This document shows positions 11,110-25,900 of a stretch of 64,000 nt of DNA, in pieces (position 1 is the stretch's first letter; every line of letters begins with the position of its first letter). A program made the translations under genes and the position numbers. The stretch is from contig CM024190.1 in the NCBI GenBank assembly GCA_013433145.1, positions 3,038,001 to 3,102,000 on the forward strand, given 5' to 3'. The notes beneath the pieces are model-generated. The model made no database searches. It was not told the origin of the DNA and worked only from the letters and a program-made list of their open reading frames with translations. Source of the stretch: Ascaris suum (taxonomy: Eukaryota; Nematoda; Chromadorea; Rhabditida; Ascarididae).

Positions 11110-14100
11110 CTTGTTCTATTCCTTTGAAAGTTACATCTCTGTTCTCTTATCCCCTTGTGTATCCCTCATCCACCCATCTAGATCAGATGTTGGTGAATGT
11201 ATGTGCTCCTTAGCGGATATCTGTCTACAATGAATAAAGTTGGTTGCATGCCAGCGACTGATAAAGGTAATTGCATCCTTTATCTGCATCTCGACGTTAG
11301 TGTTGGTAGACGATGCGCGTCTTCGAAGCCATGACAAAGCAGATAAGAACAGAGATACTGCAAAAGCGCAGGGAGTTTTTAAAATGTTCTTGTGGACATG
11401 CGGGTGAATAAATGTATTTGCCTTTCAGCCAGGCGAATGGGATCCCGTCACGGGCGCGCCCATAGATGCATATCTACAGGTGGGCTCAGGAATATCGTAT
11501 TCGCCGCATACTGGCCTTCCTGTAAGTATTGCAGCGATTTTCTTAGGAAAATAAATTGATCACTGGAATTGAAGGGATGGAGCGGTAGGTTTTTCCTCTT
11601 CTTTCTCATCGTTTTCTCCAAAAGGATTAAGTGAGATTTTGGGTGTTCATAGTTGCAAAAGTGCACTTAAAAACAGGGGGGTAGGCCGTGGAGGAAATTG
11701 CACCTACAGTTCCAAAATGTAGTGAATCGAGATTCCAACAATTATTGCACTTTTTTGCTCGTGGATGCACAGCTTTCGGTTAATTTCATAAAGTTGCACA
11801 GTTAACTACACACACGCATTTCGCAAGCGCTTTCATACGCATTACGCTTTCCCACTAAGGACCATAACAAAGCTGCTGTTTAGGGAGAGAGGATGATTCG
11901 TTGTGTTATCTCTTTGGAATTGCAAGCCATTGGGGCATGCTCGTGTTTTGTCTGTCCCTTTAGTCCCCTCCAAACAAGGTTGTCAGTTTGCCGATAACTT
12001 CCGTTTTAATCGTGTAACTCGAATTCTGCTTTATTTTTGCTCGGTGAATGCACAGTTTCTCTAAAAATGGGGCTGGTTTGTGATTCAGGATTTCCGTTTT
12101 TTGAGCCGAAATGTAGATGTAAAGATTATCACTAAAATTTATAGTTGTCTGCTTAAGCCCTTCCCTCGATTCCACATTTGATCTCAGTTTTGAGCGTTAA
12201 TAGCTGTATGGCATGAATCAAACACGTATATCTCCATTGGAGCTACCGTCCCCATTATACCAGAAGTAGGCCCAGTGAAATGTCATTCTCGCCGTATTGG
12301 GAAAAAAAGAGAAGCAGAGTTGAATATGCACCAAGTTTTACACTGGCTGTATGTTGCAGAAGGCTTTAGCTGTGATGTTCTGATTACACGCTCGTCAGAC
12401 GTGTTGCATTATGTACTGCATATTTTAAGTGGTAGAACATGTGGAAAAGACAATGACCGCCGAACTATCGGCTGCAGCTCATTGTTAGAGCATTCCTTCG
12501 GTAACCAGATGGCCACCAGGTCGCACCCACTTACGACAATCATGGGGTGATAGGTAATGAATTGATTTTAGATTTTGAAGCCGGTAATGCCGGCTGGTGG
12601 CGCAGTGAATACGGTGCAGCACCACTACCATAACATGTACCACCACCATCATCACCACAGCGTTGTCAACAGCCACCGCTTTACTGGCCCACCCAGTGTG
12701 ATGCAGCGTGCTGCACCGCCTGGGATGACTCAAGGCTATGCTGGGATGGAGCCGAATCCGCTGCTTCATGTGGACACTATGCATACTCAGAGGAGTGCAC
12801 CAAGGACGCTGGTTAAGAAGCAGAATAGCGTCACGATACCCTAGTAAGTCCTCGTAATAGTTTGTCTTCGTTAATTTTACCATTTGCCGTTGGATAGCAA
12901 TAATAAACTTTGCATTAAGCTGATTGACCAGTGGTCAAACCTTCCGTACTAGTAGCGCCATGCTGATCTGTAGCTCGGGTTCGTCTTCATGAGCCTCATC
13001 TACCGGAAACAATGGGGAGCAGTAACGAACGCTAGCGCTAATATTGCGTTCTTAGAAGGTTGGAGTAAGGGGAAGGGGCATTGTTCAGCAATGTAATAAC
13101 GAAATGAGGAACTGACTAAGGTAATATTTTACATTTTCTTCGCTACTGACGAGATCTGTATATCGCTCCATCAAGTAAACAGTCTGTCGGATGTTTGCAG
13201 TGGTGACGGGGCAGTTTCGCCAAATTGTGCACAGCAACCAGGTGGAGGGGGAACAGTGCCGCCACCTGGTAAGAGCTACCGAGATGCGGCTTCGAAGAAA
13301 CAGCGCGTTGCACCCAGCTCCACTTCCCCCGTCTTGGCGAACACGGTGGGTCAGGGCGCTGTACGTCACACATCGTCCAGCTCTTCAGGTAGCTTCACCC
13401 ATTGCTCTTTGCGATTAGTGAAACTTGATAGATTAGAAGGTATGTAAATTTGGATCTTGTGTCGATATCGCGTTACATGCACCCTCATTGTGAAATATTT
13501 GTATTTGGTATCAGAAAAATGTTCGACAAGGAAGCTTTTTAACAGATGATCCTGGTTGCTGTCGTCAGCATAGGGAATTGGCTTTAGGTGGTACGCCGCA
13601 GCTTATTGCGAGGAAGATCACGCCATCGCAACGCACACTTAGTGGTCGTCACTCTAGTGGTGATTCGTTGTTGGATGGACATCATGCGGCGCTCAATGGC
13701 AGCGGATCGCTGGAGACTGGCGAGAAACACCGTTCCAGTGCTGGCGTCATCGAAGGTGGTAAGGCAGGTGAGTGGATTTGCGCAATGAAGTGAGCATCCC
13801 GCTCATTCGCCAGTTTTTTTTTTTTTTTGGCTTACTCGCATGAGCAGCTCCACCTTTCCAATTCCGTTTATTAAGTCGTTTCAGTTCCCACTTCTTGGTA
13901 CAAAATTTCTGGTGAGTGCAAGAGAAGGGGAGGGGGGAAGCATAGACTAGTAGACTTTATAGCGGAAAACAATAGCACATAAAAGCCTTAAAATGTCCAG
14001 AGTCTATGCAAAACACCACCTGAGTGCAATGCCGCGTTGATGTGATGAGGATCATGTTGAACATTACAGATATCCTTCTTAACGTTGATTGCAGCAAACG

Positions 14101-17100
14101 CAAACGGCAGACGTGTGACGGAGAACGAGTTTCAGAAGATCACACATAAGAAGAGCAAAGGATGCAAGGGAGGCAAGAGTGAACAGATCATTGCTGATGA
14201 AGATGGTCCGTGCTTTCTTTTATAACAGCCTAAGCTGTAACCGTTGATAGAAAGGTAGTGATGGTGGAGAATTCAGTCTGGGAGGTGCAAATCATTCGAT
14301 ATCATTTGTCAGTAGGTAATTTGATGTAACGGTTTGGCGACGCAGTTGCTCACACGGGGCGCTTTGCCGCGTTTAACGTTGGAAGACGTTAGTTCATACA
14401 ACAAACGTGCATCTCTAAATTTCGTTCTGATATCTCCACTCTTCAGCTGCCACCTCTCCCGCTCTCCCGCATGCTCAAAGACTAGGGATAAGGATTAGAA
14501 GAATCGGTCAGTTGACTTTGGGCGCAATTGTTTCACGAGTTGGGCCATTTTGTTGCCACTTTAGCCGTGATTTTGTTTCACGGGCAACTTTTTGACGATT
14601 GGGACCACTTCTTGCACCGCGAAAAATATTGTTGCATAGAATTAGCAGAAAGTTTCGATAATCAGTCATGTGAAACTCCGGACCGTCAGCTGGGCTATCC
14701 TTCGATTTCAGCTGGAATGAAGTTCTCGCCTTCAGTTTCAGCTTTCGGAGAATCTTGACTTCGAGTGGGGCTTTAAGATAGGAAAATTTTTGGCCCAGGC
14801 CTTTGTTTCGAGGCTCCTGGTATTAGCCGCAGCTTCGGCTCAATATTTCTAAAAATCAGCTCAAACCTTAACGTTTTGTCTATCGAAATTCTCAGATCTG
14901 TAGATAGTATAGCCTCCGCTTTTCCACACAGTCTTCATTGCGCACAGTGGACCATGCGCGTGAAAACACTGCAACGGAAACCTCTCTCGGAACTTTCTGT
15001 AATAGCTTCAAAAGACTTGCTTTCGATTCAGCTGCAGCGCTGGCTCATATCTATAGAAGATGTCATCCTGCTTACGGTTTTGGCTTCTCATCTCGGATTT
15101 TTCTGGCGTATTCAGTCCGAAAACTAACGTCCCAGAACAATTCAGCTTCACTTTTAGCTTCAAAAATCAAGCGCTGGCTGCCGTTCCACCTGCAGTTTGG
15201 GTTCGAATTGCAGTGAGCAAAAAATGAAAAGCCTTCTAGCACTAGTAAAACTTAGTAAGTTGACGTTATCTCGTCAAAAGGAAGGAGGGAAATAAATCTT
15301 TATCCTCGAGTTTTTACATGGTCGTCAGACGGTTTTAATTGTAGGTGTAATTGGTGTATTCCTGGAAGTATAAAACTCAAAGGACTGGTCGTCTCTTTTT
15401 TCGCAGGTCTCGCTGGTAGCCAGGCTGTGGACGCATCGAGCCGTTTTGATGTTCTCCAGTCGCTTGGCAGCCAATCGGCCACATCGCTTCTGCAGCAAAG
15501 CAACTCATCTTCTTCGCGCAGGTCAAGATCGTCAGGTGTCGCTCAGCACGACTCTCCAATCGCGGGTAGCAAAGCGACGAAGGGAAATGTTGCACCTGGA
15601 GGCCAGCATGATCAGCAAGGTCAGGTACAAGTGATATTGGGGGTGCTTTTAAGCTCTTCAGTGTTTTTAATTCCCCATATACGTTCATATGACTAGTGGG
15701 TAAATTTTTTAGGACGGAATTGCTAAGTGTTAGGTAGAGATTGCCGTGTTTCTGAGCCATTCTGTGTCGGTGCTTCGCAGCCGACGGTAGTCATCAGTGA
15801 GGTCGTTTACCGGCTTTGACGATAGCAGTCTTGGGGCCCGGTAGGAGCTGTCCAGTTGCTGCTGATGAACGTGAGTATAAATGTATCTGCGATGAAAGTA
15901 AGCAAACAGTGTCAAATGCCAACCGCCGCTGACTTCGGCCTGATTACACCGCATTTGCTAAACTATGTGGAATTCTTCGTCACCTTTTGCGCGGGAGTTC
16001 GAACTGAAACGCTACCTTTGTTCCGAAACTTTTATGTTTTGAAGTTAATTTTCACAGTCAGCAGCCCTTTGCTAAGAGTCCTCTCCGTTAGCGCGGGCAG
16101 ATTGAGTCGTGCTATTGTTAAGGATTTCACGAGATCAAAAAGCATGAGTAGGAACAGAATTGGTGGCTGAATCGAGTGATCGCACAGCTCATTTCAAAGC
16201 TGCACATCTGAGATTCGGATATAGCATGGTAAGTGTATTGAGGGTTCCTAGTAGAGTGCATCTGTCCTATTGGGAAGTATTTGAAGTCCATATGATCCGG
16301 ACATGCCGACCTATGCGGAAACATACCGCGGCGGTGAAAGAAGAAATTGATTTTTTAAACTGACATGATAATCGATGTTTAAATGGAAATTTTGAGATGA
16401 AATTGCTCTTTTGAGTAGAAAAAAGAATTATGAGAGTTAATAACGGGAATAATTGCAGAAAGCTGTAAGAAGCGTATTCATTAGCAAGTATCGGCGAATG
16501 CGATGATTTAATTGCTTCGAATATTTGCTAGATGTTGGCTGCTTTTGATTATCACTTCGTCGTCTAGACTAATCTCTTCGGACCATTAAACATTTTTCTG
16601 AGTGATTCGTCATATTCTCTCGAAACGTGTTCCGATTGGCAATATCTCTGATTATGCCTTTTGAGGATTACTTCCTGCCTGAATTGGTCGTTTATTGTCG
16701 CATGCACGTTCATGTGCATATCCGTGGCCTTTAACGTTAAAGAGTTGAGGCGTATACGGATGGCCTTATCGACTTGGCCTATTCTAATGCACGAAGAGGA
16801 GGTTGAGATTTATTTCGCGTAGAGACGGCAGGCACGAATGAGGGATGAAAGTCATTTAACGCAGAGATTATTCATCTTTACTTTACTAATTGATTATTTC
16901 TACACCTATATGCCATTAAGTCATCGCTTAAGTGAGCGTGTCGTCCTCTGCTGCTTGATTGGTTTGCTTTCACTGCGGCTGAGAGGTTTCCACTTCTTGT
17001 CTCTTATTATCCGTTGTTGACTTCTTTCTTTTCAAGCAATTAATTGTAGTCGCTTCTCTTTTCAACTAGAGTTCTTTACTAAGTGGATATTGAAAATTAA

Positions 17101-20100
17101 CAACGACAGGGTTGTTTGATTATTGCTCGAGTTTGAGGATTTTATTGTTTATTTGCAGCCTTATTTTAATTCTGCTTCATTGGAGGCGTTACTTTTCCGA
17201 CAGTTATTTCTTCTATTGCTTTTCGTTTTATTTTCCATCTGTCTTCGTAAATATTTGCTGTTTTTTCTTGTTATTAGTTATTTACACCGAGATTCATGAG
17301 TCAGCACAGTGCATGACGTTAGACGCGTGAGAATTATTGACTGCATCTGGTCATAGGGGCGGGTATAGAAGTGATGCATATATAATCTAGAATATTGTGC
17401 GGTTTCAGAAGATCTACAGAGGGAAGGCAGCGCGCATATTTCTAGTTGTCATCAGGTGATAGAGAGCTTATGCTTAGATTTTCTGTCTGCTGCTGTTTGT
17501 CATAGGCCTCAAATAGATCTTGGGAGGTGATGACTAATGGCGAGAAAAAAGCAAGCATTTACAAAGAAAAACCTAAGGTAAGGTTTAAAGAAAGTAAAAG
17601 CAATAATTAAAAAATGATTGCAGGAAAAGTGATGCCCGCAATGAAGCAGAAATAAAATAAAAACGTAATTGCTCAAACAGAAAAAAATTAAACGTTTTTA
17701 AAGAAGATGGGTAAAGATAAAGGAATAAGCCAGAAGACGCATTTAAGATCGAAACTGGGTGGCTTTTCTTTCGATTTCCTCTTTTACATTTGCCCACTTC
17801 CCACACTGGCTATTATTAGCTAATGAACGAAGGAGATAGGGGATAACTGTTGTACTTGTCCGTTATATGTGTTGCTTTCTTGTTAATTGGGTAGCGTGTT
17901 CGGGAACATATGAATGCGCCTCTAAGCCACAGATGCACTTTTGTCCGCAATCGAAAACCGTTAAGTATGCGCTTATCGGTCAAAATCTTTTGCGATTGCT
18001 TCATGTAGCGTTCTTAGAACAGGCAGCGGCTTCTTGCAACCTGTGCTGATGAAACGTCCACATGCCGTGCGATGATGTTTTTAGTGAGATATGAGGCGGA
18101 AAAGTGTATGTGATTTTAATTATCAGTATACGATTAAATGTTTATTAATTGATTGCTAAAAGGGAATATCTGTAGGGTTTTATTTGCTGAGGCTGGCAGA
18201 CTGATTTGGCCCATTTTTAGGTATAAGTGATTGTTGACTGTGTTAGAGAGGTGGCAGCTGAGATGCTAATTTCTCGATTCGTTTTCTTGAAATACGCAGA
18301 CTTCTTGATAGACCACAGTTGGATTCGTTTCTCTCTCTAGGGTTGCTTATTGTTGCTTATTAATCGTTCCATTGTGCCATTGTAATGATGTTTTTGCATA
18401 AATTTTCATTTAATTATGCAATTTTGGCTAGCTCCACTTGTAATATGAATATAGCTTAAATTAGAGGAGCTGAGGTCGTGAGGGGGTTCAACGTATGCCG
18501 TTGCCTAAAAATGCTGAAAGGTTGAAATATCGTTGACTTGGATAAAAGCATAAAATATTTCTGTCATCTTGTTTATTGTCGGATATCACGAGTAGATTTT
18601 CTGACAGCTCACTGCATTAAATAATTGTTTTACTTTACGACAAGGAATGAGGGTGATGTTGCAGATGGGACACCTATTTATTCACTGCATTTCTTTTTGT
18701 CTCGATCTATTTTGCTCCATTTTAGACGGAGATAGCCAATTGACGAAGGGCGTACATGGAGGTGAACTGTTCAATGGGCGAACTACGGATGATTTGCGCA
18801 CCAACGCAGCTGCAACAAAAGTGAACGCTCTCTCACAACGTTCTGGTATGTTTTTCATAGGTGCATTCATTTCTAGAAGGAGGAAATGTTGAGATCTGTT
18901 GCGTAACCGAACAGCTAGTTGAAGCACCGGTGAGGTGTTACTAAAAGAAAGCCATTCTGATCCACTAATGATTCGGGAATTTGTCTGATTTAAATCCGTC
19001 GTCCACCGCTTTTAAAGTAATTTGTTTCTGTATTTACATATTTATCTCGCGACCTGTGCCTCAAACGCTTCGTACCTGGACCACATTAAACCGTTCCTCA
19101 TATTCGATGTTAATCTCCCGGTCTGTGTTGCCACGTCGGAAACGTTACCATGGTGAAGGAGTCAACTTCAGTTGTTCGGAGAAGCAAAAGTAAATCGTGG
19201 GGGACTAAATCAGGCGAATGAAGATGTTAGGGGACAGTCGCTTTCTGTTGGCGCTAAAACGTTCGTTTTTGAAGGTTATATGAGCGGAAACGTTACCATG
19301 GTGAAGGAGTCAGCTTCTCTTGCGCTACAGTTCCAGCATTTTTTGACGAACATCCTCACGCAGTCACTTTAGAGTGCAACTGTAAAGTCTGCTCTCAGTC
19401 TCAGACCACTGGAAATGAGTTTTTGGCGCGCGCTTCCTCTCATATCCAGAAAAAAAGAGCAGCTATTCTTTCTCGCGTTCCTGGCATATATTGCCTCCTT
19501 GGGCCTCGAAAATTGTTGGCTGTTCCGTTGGAATAGCTGCTGCGTCGTCTGCTGTTCTGAACGTCATTCGCCATGATAGCTCGAGCGATGAAGGTAGGAT
19601 TACCAGTGGCTTGTTGACTTGTTGATGGAAATCCTCGCAGATCTTGGCACGATGATCGGAGTTCTGACTGCGAGTCGATGAATGGGAATGAACTTGACCG
19701 TAGCTACGCAAAGCACGTTCAAGCAGCCGTTGTGGGTTACAATAAAAAGAAGTTGGATTACCAACGATATCAGCAAAAGGCACCACGAAGCACTTCCCAA
19801 TCTACATATGGTTTCTATATTGGATTTCCCGCATTTTTCGCGGCCTCCACATTTTCCGCAAAATTATTCTTAGTGGATTTTTGATTAACACAACTCGATG
19901 TCGCTTGAAAGGCTGATATCTGAAAGCCTAGAGGATTGAACTGCGGTCACCCTAGGCAGTACCAGCCAATCTTGGTAAACGGCAAGTAAAATAGAGTTTA
20001 TTTTGACAGTACCATGTACGTGAATTTTCGGGTCGTAGATTGGTTCAGTTTTGCTCGGGATACTTCTAGACCATCAATGGGATAGAAGGAAAACGAGATG

Positions 20101-22816
20101 TGCCCGTTTTAGTGATAGCACTTGCATACAGAAGCGTACACATTTTAGTGGAGGTGTTTTCAAATAATGTATTCACGTACGGTATGTGTGGTGAACTCTT
20201 CGATGAAGAGGGTGATTAGTTGACTTGGTTACTGGCTGAAGACTGTATGAGTGTTACGAGAATTATAGTGGCGAAGAAGATTGGAACGCGACGTGAGTTG
20301 AGCGAGCAAAATATTGTGGACTCACAGCGGACAGGGACGCGTAAGCAGCGAGCTGCAGCCAGGAAACGCCACAACACCGCCTTTGACTATCTTAGTTAGC
20401 CTTTGAATTGTTGCAGAAGTTTTATTTATGCGTCATTCGTGGCGAACTCCAATTCCACTTCGGTGAATGCCACTCATGTACCTTTTTTTTTTTACTTTCT
20501 GCAGTTTCTCAGACAGAATCCTAAAAACCTTGCAGCGTATCGTTAGTCTTTTCTTTTCCATTGATGCCGTCATTATCTCCGTTGATCTCATTTCGCTCAT
20601 GGAAGCGAAGCGACCAGTTGCAGGCGTCGATGTGTTCACTACTACGTGGCAGCTTGATGTGTTTATGACGTTCCATTTCCCCCTGTCTTGAATGGGTGTA
20701 TGTGCAAAAAACGTGACAGTTATTGGCGGTACTATCGTTACTTCTTTAGTTTTTGTGGCTTGATTTATTTTCACAATAAACTGAAGTATCACTCTGGGGT
20801 AATTGCCCGCCTCCGTTTTCACGAAGTTTTAGGGGTTTGTCATACTTAACCCTTTTTTGAGGACATTTGCAACCACCTGGGGGTAGGGGGAGGGGGATCT
20901 CCTTGAAGTTTTTCGGGCGGCATCAGGTAGATTTCCTTAGACGCATTCAGAGGTTTTAAGAGACAAATGAGTAGCAGAAAACGATTTGGAAAATATAGTG
21001 GACTTTGGCATATATTAGTTGTGTGCTTTACATACCGTGGAAGGCTGCAGTCCTGTAGTCGGTGACCAGGAGGAGCAGCTTGTGAAACGGCTCGCCAATT
21101 TTTTCGTTTCACATCTTTTGCCCAGGGTTGGAGGCAGTCTTCCCCGTTGTTGGTATCTTTTCATCTCACCTCCGATTTTTACTTATGTGCCTTACGCATA
21201 TGTGGTTCACTTATCCTTCATGCACATATCTACTGGGATTTAGCTGCACTGCAGCACAGCTCGCTTTGAAGATCGAATTCATTTGCGAAGCGTTGGTTTA
21301 AAAAAAATTTCACCTGAGGTGTTAATAAGTTCTTTGTTTTAGATGCGAATTTGGGGTTTTAAATCAGTTTAGAATTTGATAACTTATCAGCTTGCTAATG
21401 TTTAGTTATGCCGAATATCGAGGCCTTTTCTTAGAAAGCAGTACTCACTTTTTTTTTTTGAAGTGGGTAAGGAGCGGGAAACGTTGGAGTGAAATCTTTA
21501 CTAGGAATTTCTTGGGGGCGTCGCATCATCAACGAAGTAAGTCCGTCCTTGACCACCTTGGCTCCAATCCTTTCAAATGGGCTTAAGCTGATGCGAAAAT
21601 TAAGAAAAAAAAACTGGCGAATATGGGAAAAGGATGAACTTCGAGACAGTAGGAATTATTCCTGATTTTAGAAGGAAAAATGGGTCTTATATGCCACTTC
21701 TAAACCATAAAGTAACTATAGTTGTGAATATTTGAAGCATGGTTTTGTGGCTGTGGTAAGTTGAGAAAAAATACTGATTATACTACCTAAGGAGGCAAAT
21801 TCTGCACACACGAACTCCGTTGGACAGATCTACAATATCGTCAGAAGAGATTCCATTTACGAAACCGATATGCGCCGAGCTGATCATCAAATCTGAGTGT
21901 TAATGTGACGTATTATGGTGTTCGGAGTGAGAGATCCACAGGCGCTAAGGCTGATCTGCACAAGTTGTATATTGGGATGTGGTTTTCGAAAAGAAGCTTT
22001 AGCAGCGGTAATTGTCTTTCATTTGGTTTAATTTTGTAGATTTAATCGTGCTTGCGGTTCTATCTCTGCTGAAACGAGCTGCACAATGGATTGCGGACCT
22101 AGTGATTGACATCTCGTTGCAGCTCAAGGATATCACCGTTTACGCGTTTGTTTTCATTCTTTATTTTCTGGTCGTGCTTGTTCTGATGGCATTTTATCGC
22201 TAAGCCCGAAAGCTGAAAGATATGGCAGTGGGAGGAGGGGAAATGAGGAACTGCAATCAGAAGCAACTTTTCCTGCATTTGTCATTCATTCGTTGTTAAT
22301 GAGTGGGTAGTCTTATCTGTTCACGTTGAAAGGATCCTGACTTGCTATGTGATGCAGGAATGATGTCCTTTTCTCCTCTTTTTTTTATATCCCTATTCGA
22401 CTTTGTCATTTTTATCAATCCGTTCACTTAGATTTTCTTAATTAATTCAACTAACAGAATTGCTTCTCCGGGCGACTTAATTTAATGATCGCAGTGAAAC
22501 GAACAACATCGTTGCGCATTCTTGCTAGTTTATCGAACATATTTCGTTCATTAATTTTTGCTTTCAAAGAAATCATGCCTGTATAATATTATCTCGGTCT
22601 ATCGAAAATGCTCGGTAGCGTGCAATCAAGGGTTAGAATGTTCCGAAAATCCTTCACTGTCTAAGTCATTCATGTTTCGCGGCGTTTTTATATTCTCGGC
22701 TATCTGCTTTCCTGAGTGGCATTCGAATATTTTTTTGATTCACTTTTACTTTGATTTGAAGAGCACTAGTTTATCTTCAGTGCTGTTCTTTGCTTTGTAA
22801 ATCACATGGTCTGTTA

Positions 22817-22906
<90 letters not shown>

Positions 22907-25900
22907 TACTCGCCTCTGGATGTGTGATTTTAGCGCACTAGCGACGTATACGAGTGTTACGGTGAGCTGTCAACGCTCGTGGTACTCCTCCTGGGATCGA
23001 CTAAGGTTATTGTTTTGCTATTGCTCCTTTTTCATGACGGTTTTATTTGCATGCTTTTCTTTCATTACTGTTAGACGACGCTTATGGTATTGAGCTGATT
23101 TCTTGAAACCCTTTCAGATTGCTGTGAACTTGACGGGTGATTTGCCGCATTTTAATTGCAGGCTATGTCGGCCATCTCAGTACGCCTCTTTTGCAAGTTA
23201 GCAGTAGGTTCCCCCTTCATGCAGCCGTATACAGCACGGTATGTTTCTATACTCCGCTAGTAGAAATCCTATCAAAGGAAAGAAGTATTTGATGAAACAA
23301 CGTATGAAATGGGCCAGTCTGTCTCGGCTAGTGACCAAGTCAGCAGGTGTGATTATCTGTGTACGTTGAGCAGTTTGGTTGTTTATGGAAGATAATTGCT
23401 TGCAGGTTGCTGTGGAATAATATTTGTTCCTTTAATGCAAGGAAATTGTGGGCGAGCGAAGAGAACGAACGTGGCGAATGGGGCCTTAGCGATAACATTC
23501 AGCTGCCGACCACAGGTTTCTATACATTGACTAGCCTACTTACGGCTATATTCAAGTCTTGAACAATTTAAACTGCCTAATACAGATAACCGAGACATGC
23601 GAGAACACCATGGAAAGCATGAATGGTTAGCTGTGATGCTTCTCAAAAATCAGTGAATATTAAATTTGAAGGTGATGAGGCAATGGAACGGCTTTTGCGT
23701 TGTCATGGCCAAGATGCTTATGTGGTTCTTGGATTAAGGGCGGATTGCTCGGATGAAGACATCAAGCGATATTATAAACGACAGGCTGTCTTGGTTCATC
23801 CAGACAAGGTTGGATTTGCTTTGCTATTAGTTTCATTCACTGCGTTCCGAATAGCTTAGTGATTGGTGAAGGAGAGAAGTTGTGTGCCATGTGATCCTTT
23901 GCATTCTCCCTTTTGTTGCGATGCTTTCGTCAGTTTGCCTTCTTAAAGCGCATTATGATGAAAGTTTCAATTCTGAAACCGTTGCAAATTTCGGAAAATT
24001 TGACTCTTTAAATCCACACCAAACGTTGGTCGTGCCTTCAGGCTACGCCGTCAGCTTTTAAGCGAGTAATAGACATTTAAATATGCCTCAAATCGCCCAC
24101 TTACGTTCTGAGCGGTCTTGTTCCATACTGATCGGAATTCACTGTGCTCAGAAATGTGTATAAGATTTCTGTGAGCGATCGGTTCGGTCAAGACCGCAGT
24201 GCATTACTGCGCATTTTGATTGTTTGTCAATAGTTTATGTTTCGGCACTGATTTAATAGATACGATTGCAAAAGCGCAGATTGGACTAGTTCATTGGACA
24301 TGCTTCCCTTCTTCCCGTTCCCTCTTATTAAGAGTTTTGCTGATTTGCACACATTTGAGATCTGTTCCAAAAGTGAGCGGTTCACACTTCTCACTAGATG
24401 AGTTGTATTTTCCTTTTCTGACTTTATTTTCTTTCGGATGGTTTCCTCCGTTTTTATCCACCCGAAGGCCGAAATGACATTTAGAAGTTCACAGTCCTAA
24501 TAATAAGAGGGATAAGCATAAAGCAGCAGAAGACATTTTCAGAATCACTCAAACGGTGCAGACGAGGCATTCAAAATTCTGTCGAGGGCTTTTGATGCGA
24601 TCGGTACACCTGAGGCTCGTCTGAAATACAACCTGGCAAACCTTCACAAAAATCCACTCGTAAGTTCCAGGAAAGTAGACATAACATTTTCGAATTCGTT
24701 TACTAGCTTCGACTGTGCAATCATAAAACGCCGTTCCAATCATTTTTTTAAATTCTTAGTGTGCACGTTTCGAATCATTTTGAAACATGACATTTATATG
24801 TCGTTAAGGAAATCTTGAGCTTCTGAGGTTTCAGGTTGTTTTCTGTGAATTTCTTTCGTTTATATCTGCTTTTTTGGTTGACTTATTGAATGAGACGTTG
24901 GCAAAGTCCGTTTTAAGATAATCAAGCTTCAGCTTTCTTCGAACTGAAAAATTATCCAAAAATAACCCCATTTCCCTCACTTTCTTCAAGATGGTACCTC
25001 GCAAGCGGCAATTTTGCCGACCACGCTGATTCTTAGGAGATTGCAGGTGTGATAAATTCATAACCTTGCAGTCTAGTTACTAAAGATGAGCTTATTGCAG
25101 TTTAATGTGCAGTTTTCCCTCAGGTGTTATTTTTTGTAAAATGTTGCTTATTCGAAGAATAGTAGAAATGAGGAAATGTGCTGTTATGCAAATTTTCACT
25201 CGTCTTTCCGTTTTTGTAGTATTATAACAAGGTCGTTTCCTAGTATTTGTAGTATCCTGTAACGTATAAATGCAATAGGTGAAAGCTGTCATCAGAAATA
25301 ATTGAACAGATTTGTTGAGACGAGTAATGGGACATGATTAAGGTAAGTGTCGCTACGCCTTTTACTTCTTCCTTCGCACGAAGATAATATCATGTTTGCT
25401 TAGTTTAGGTGGTTGTTATTCGTAATTGATGTGTTGATTGCAGCACAAGGAAATGGAAGAGCTTTGGGAACGTCTGCGTGAGAAGATGAACGAAACGAGG
25501 AATACGATGCATTGTGATTGCGGAAGTAAACATGCTCGAGTTCCGGTGGAAGGTATCCGTGCCTGCGAGGCCAGATACTGCAAAAAATGCCGTATACGCC
25601 ACCCTGCAAAGCATGTGAGTTCCTGAAGTATATCTAGGGCCAACTTCTTCAGAAGTGGGAAAAAGTTGGGGTTTTTTAATGTGGGTGAGGTATTGCGATG
25701 ATTTTGTTTCTCATGTTTCGACTAGTTTTCGTGAGGTCAGTCGATGATTTTGAACAGTATTTGCTTTTATATGCGGGATAGCTGAAGAATTCAGTAATTT
25801 GCGGTAATTCAGAACTAGCAGATACAAGGCAAGACTTCTCTTCGTAATATGTGGTTGAACGAATGAGTCTTTAATTTTGCTCATGTATATATTGAGGGGA

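Noticed and set aside
10928..11233. Tyr/Ile-repeat proteins over the (TA)n tracts (also 22806-23093)
   Set aside because: Translation of a dinucleotide microsatellite inside introns; not genes.
23586..23653. Possible short exon starting after TACAG at 23585, or a start codon at 23623
   Set aside because: In the phase set by exon 12 this stretch runs into a stop before the J domain. Splicing 23515 to 23654 keeps phase without it.
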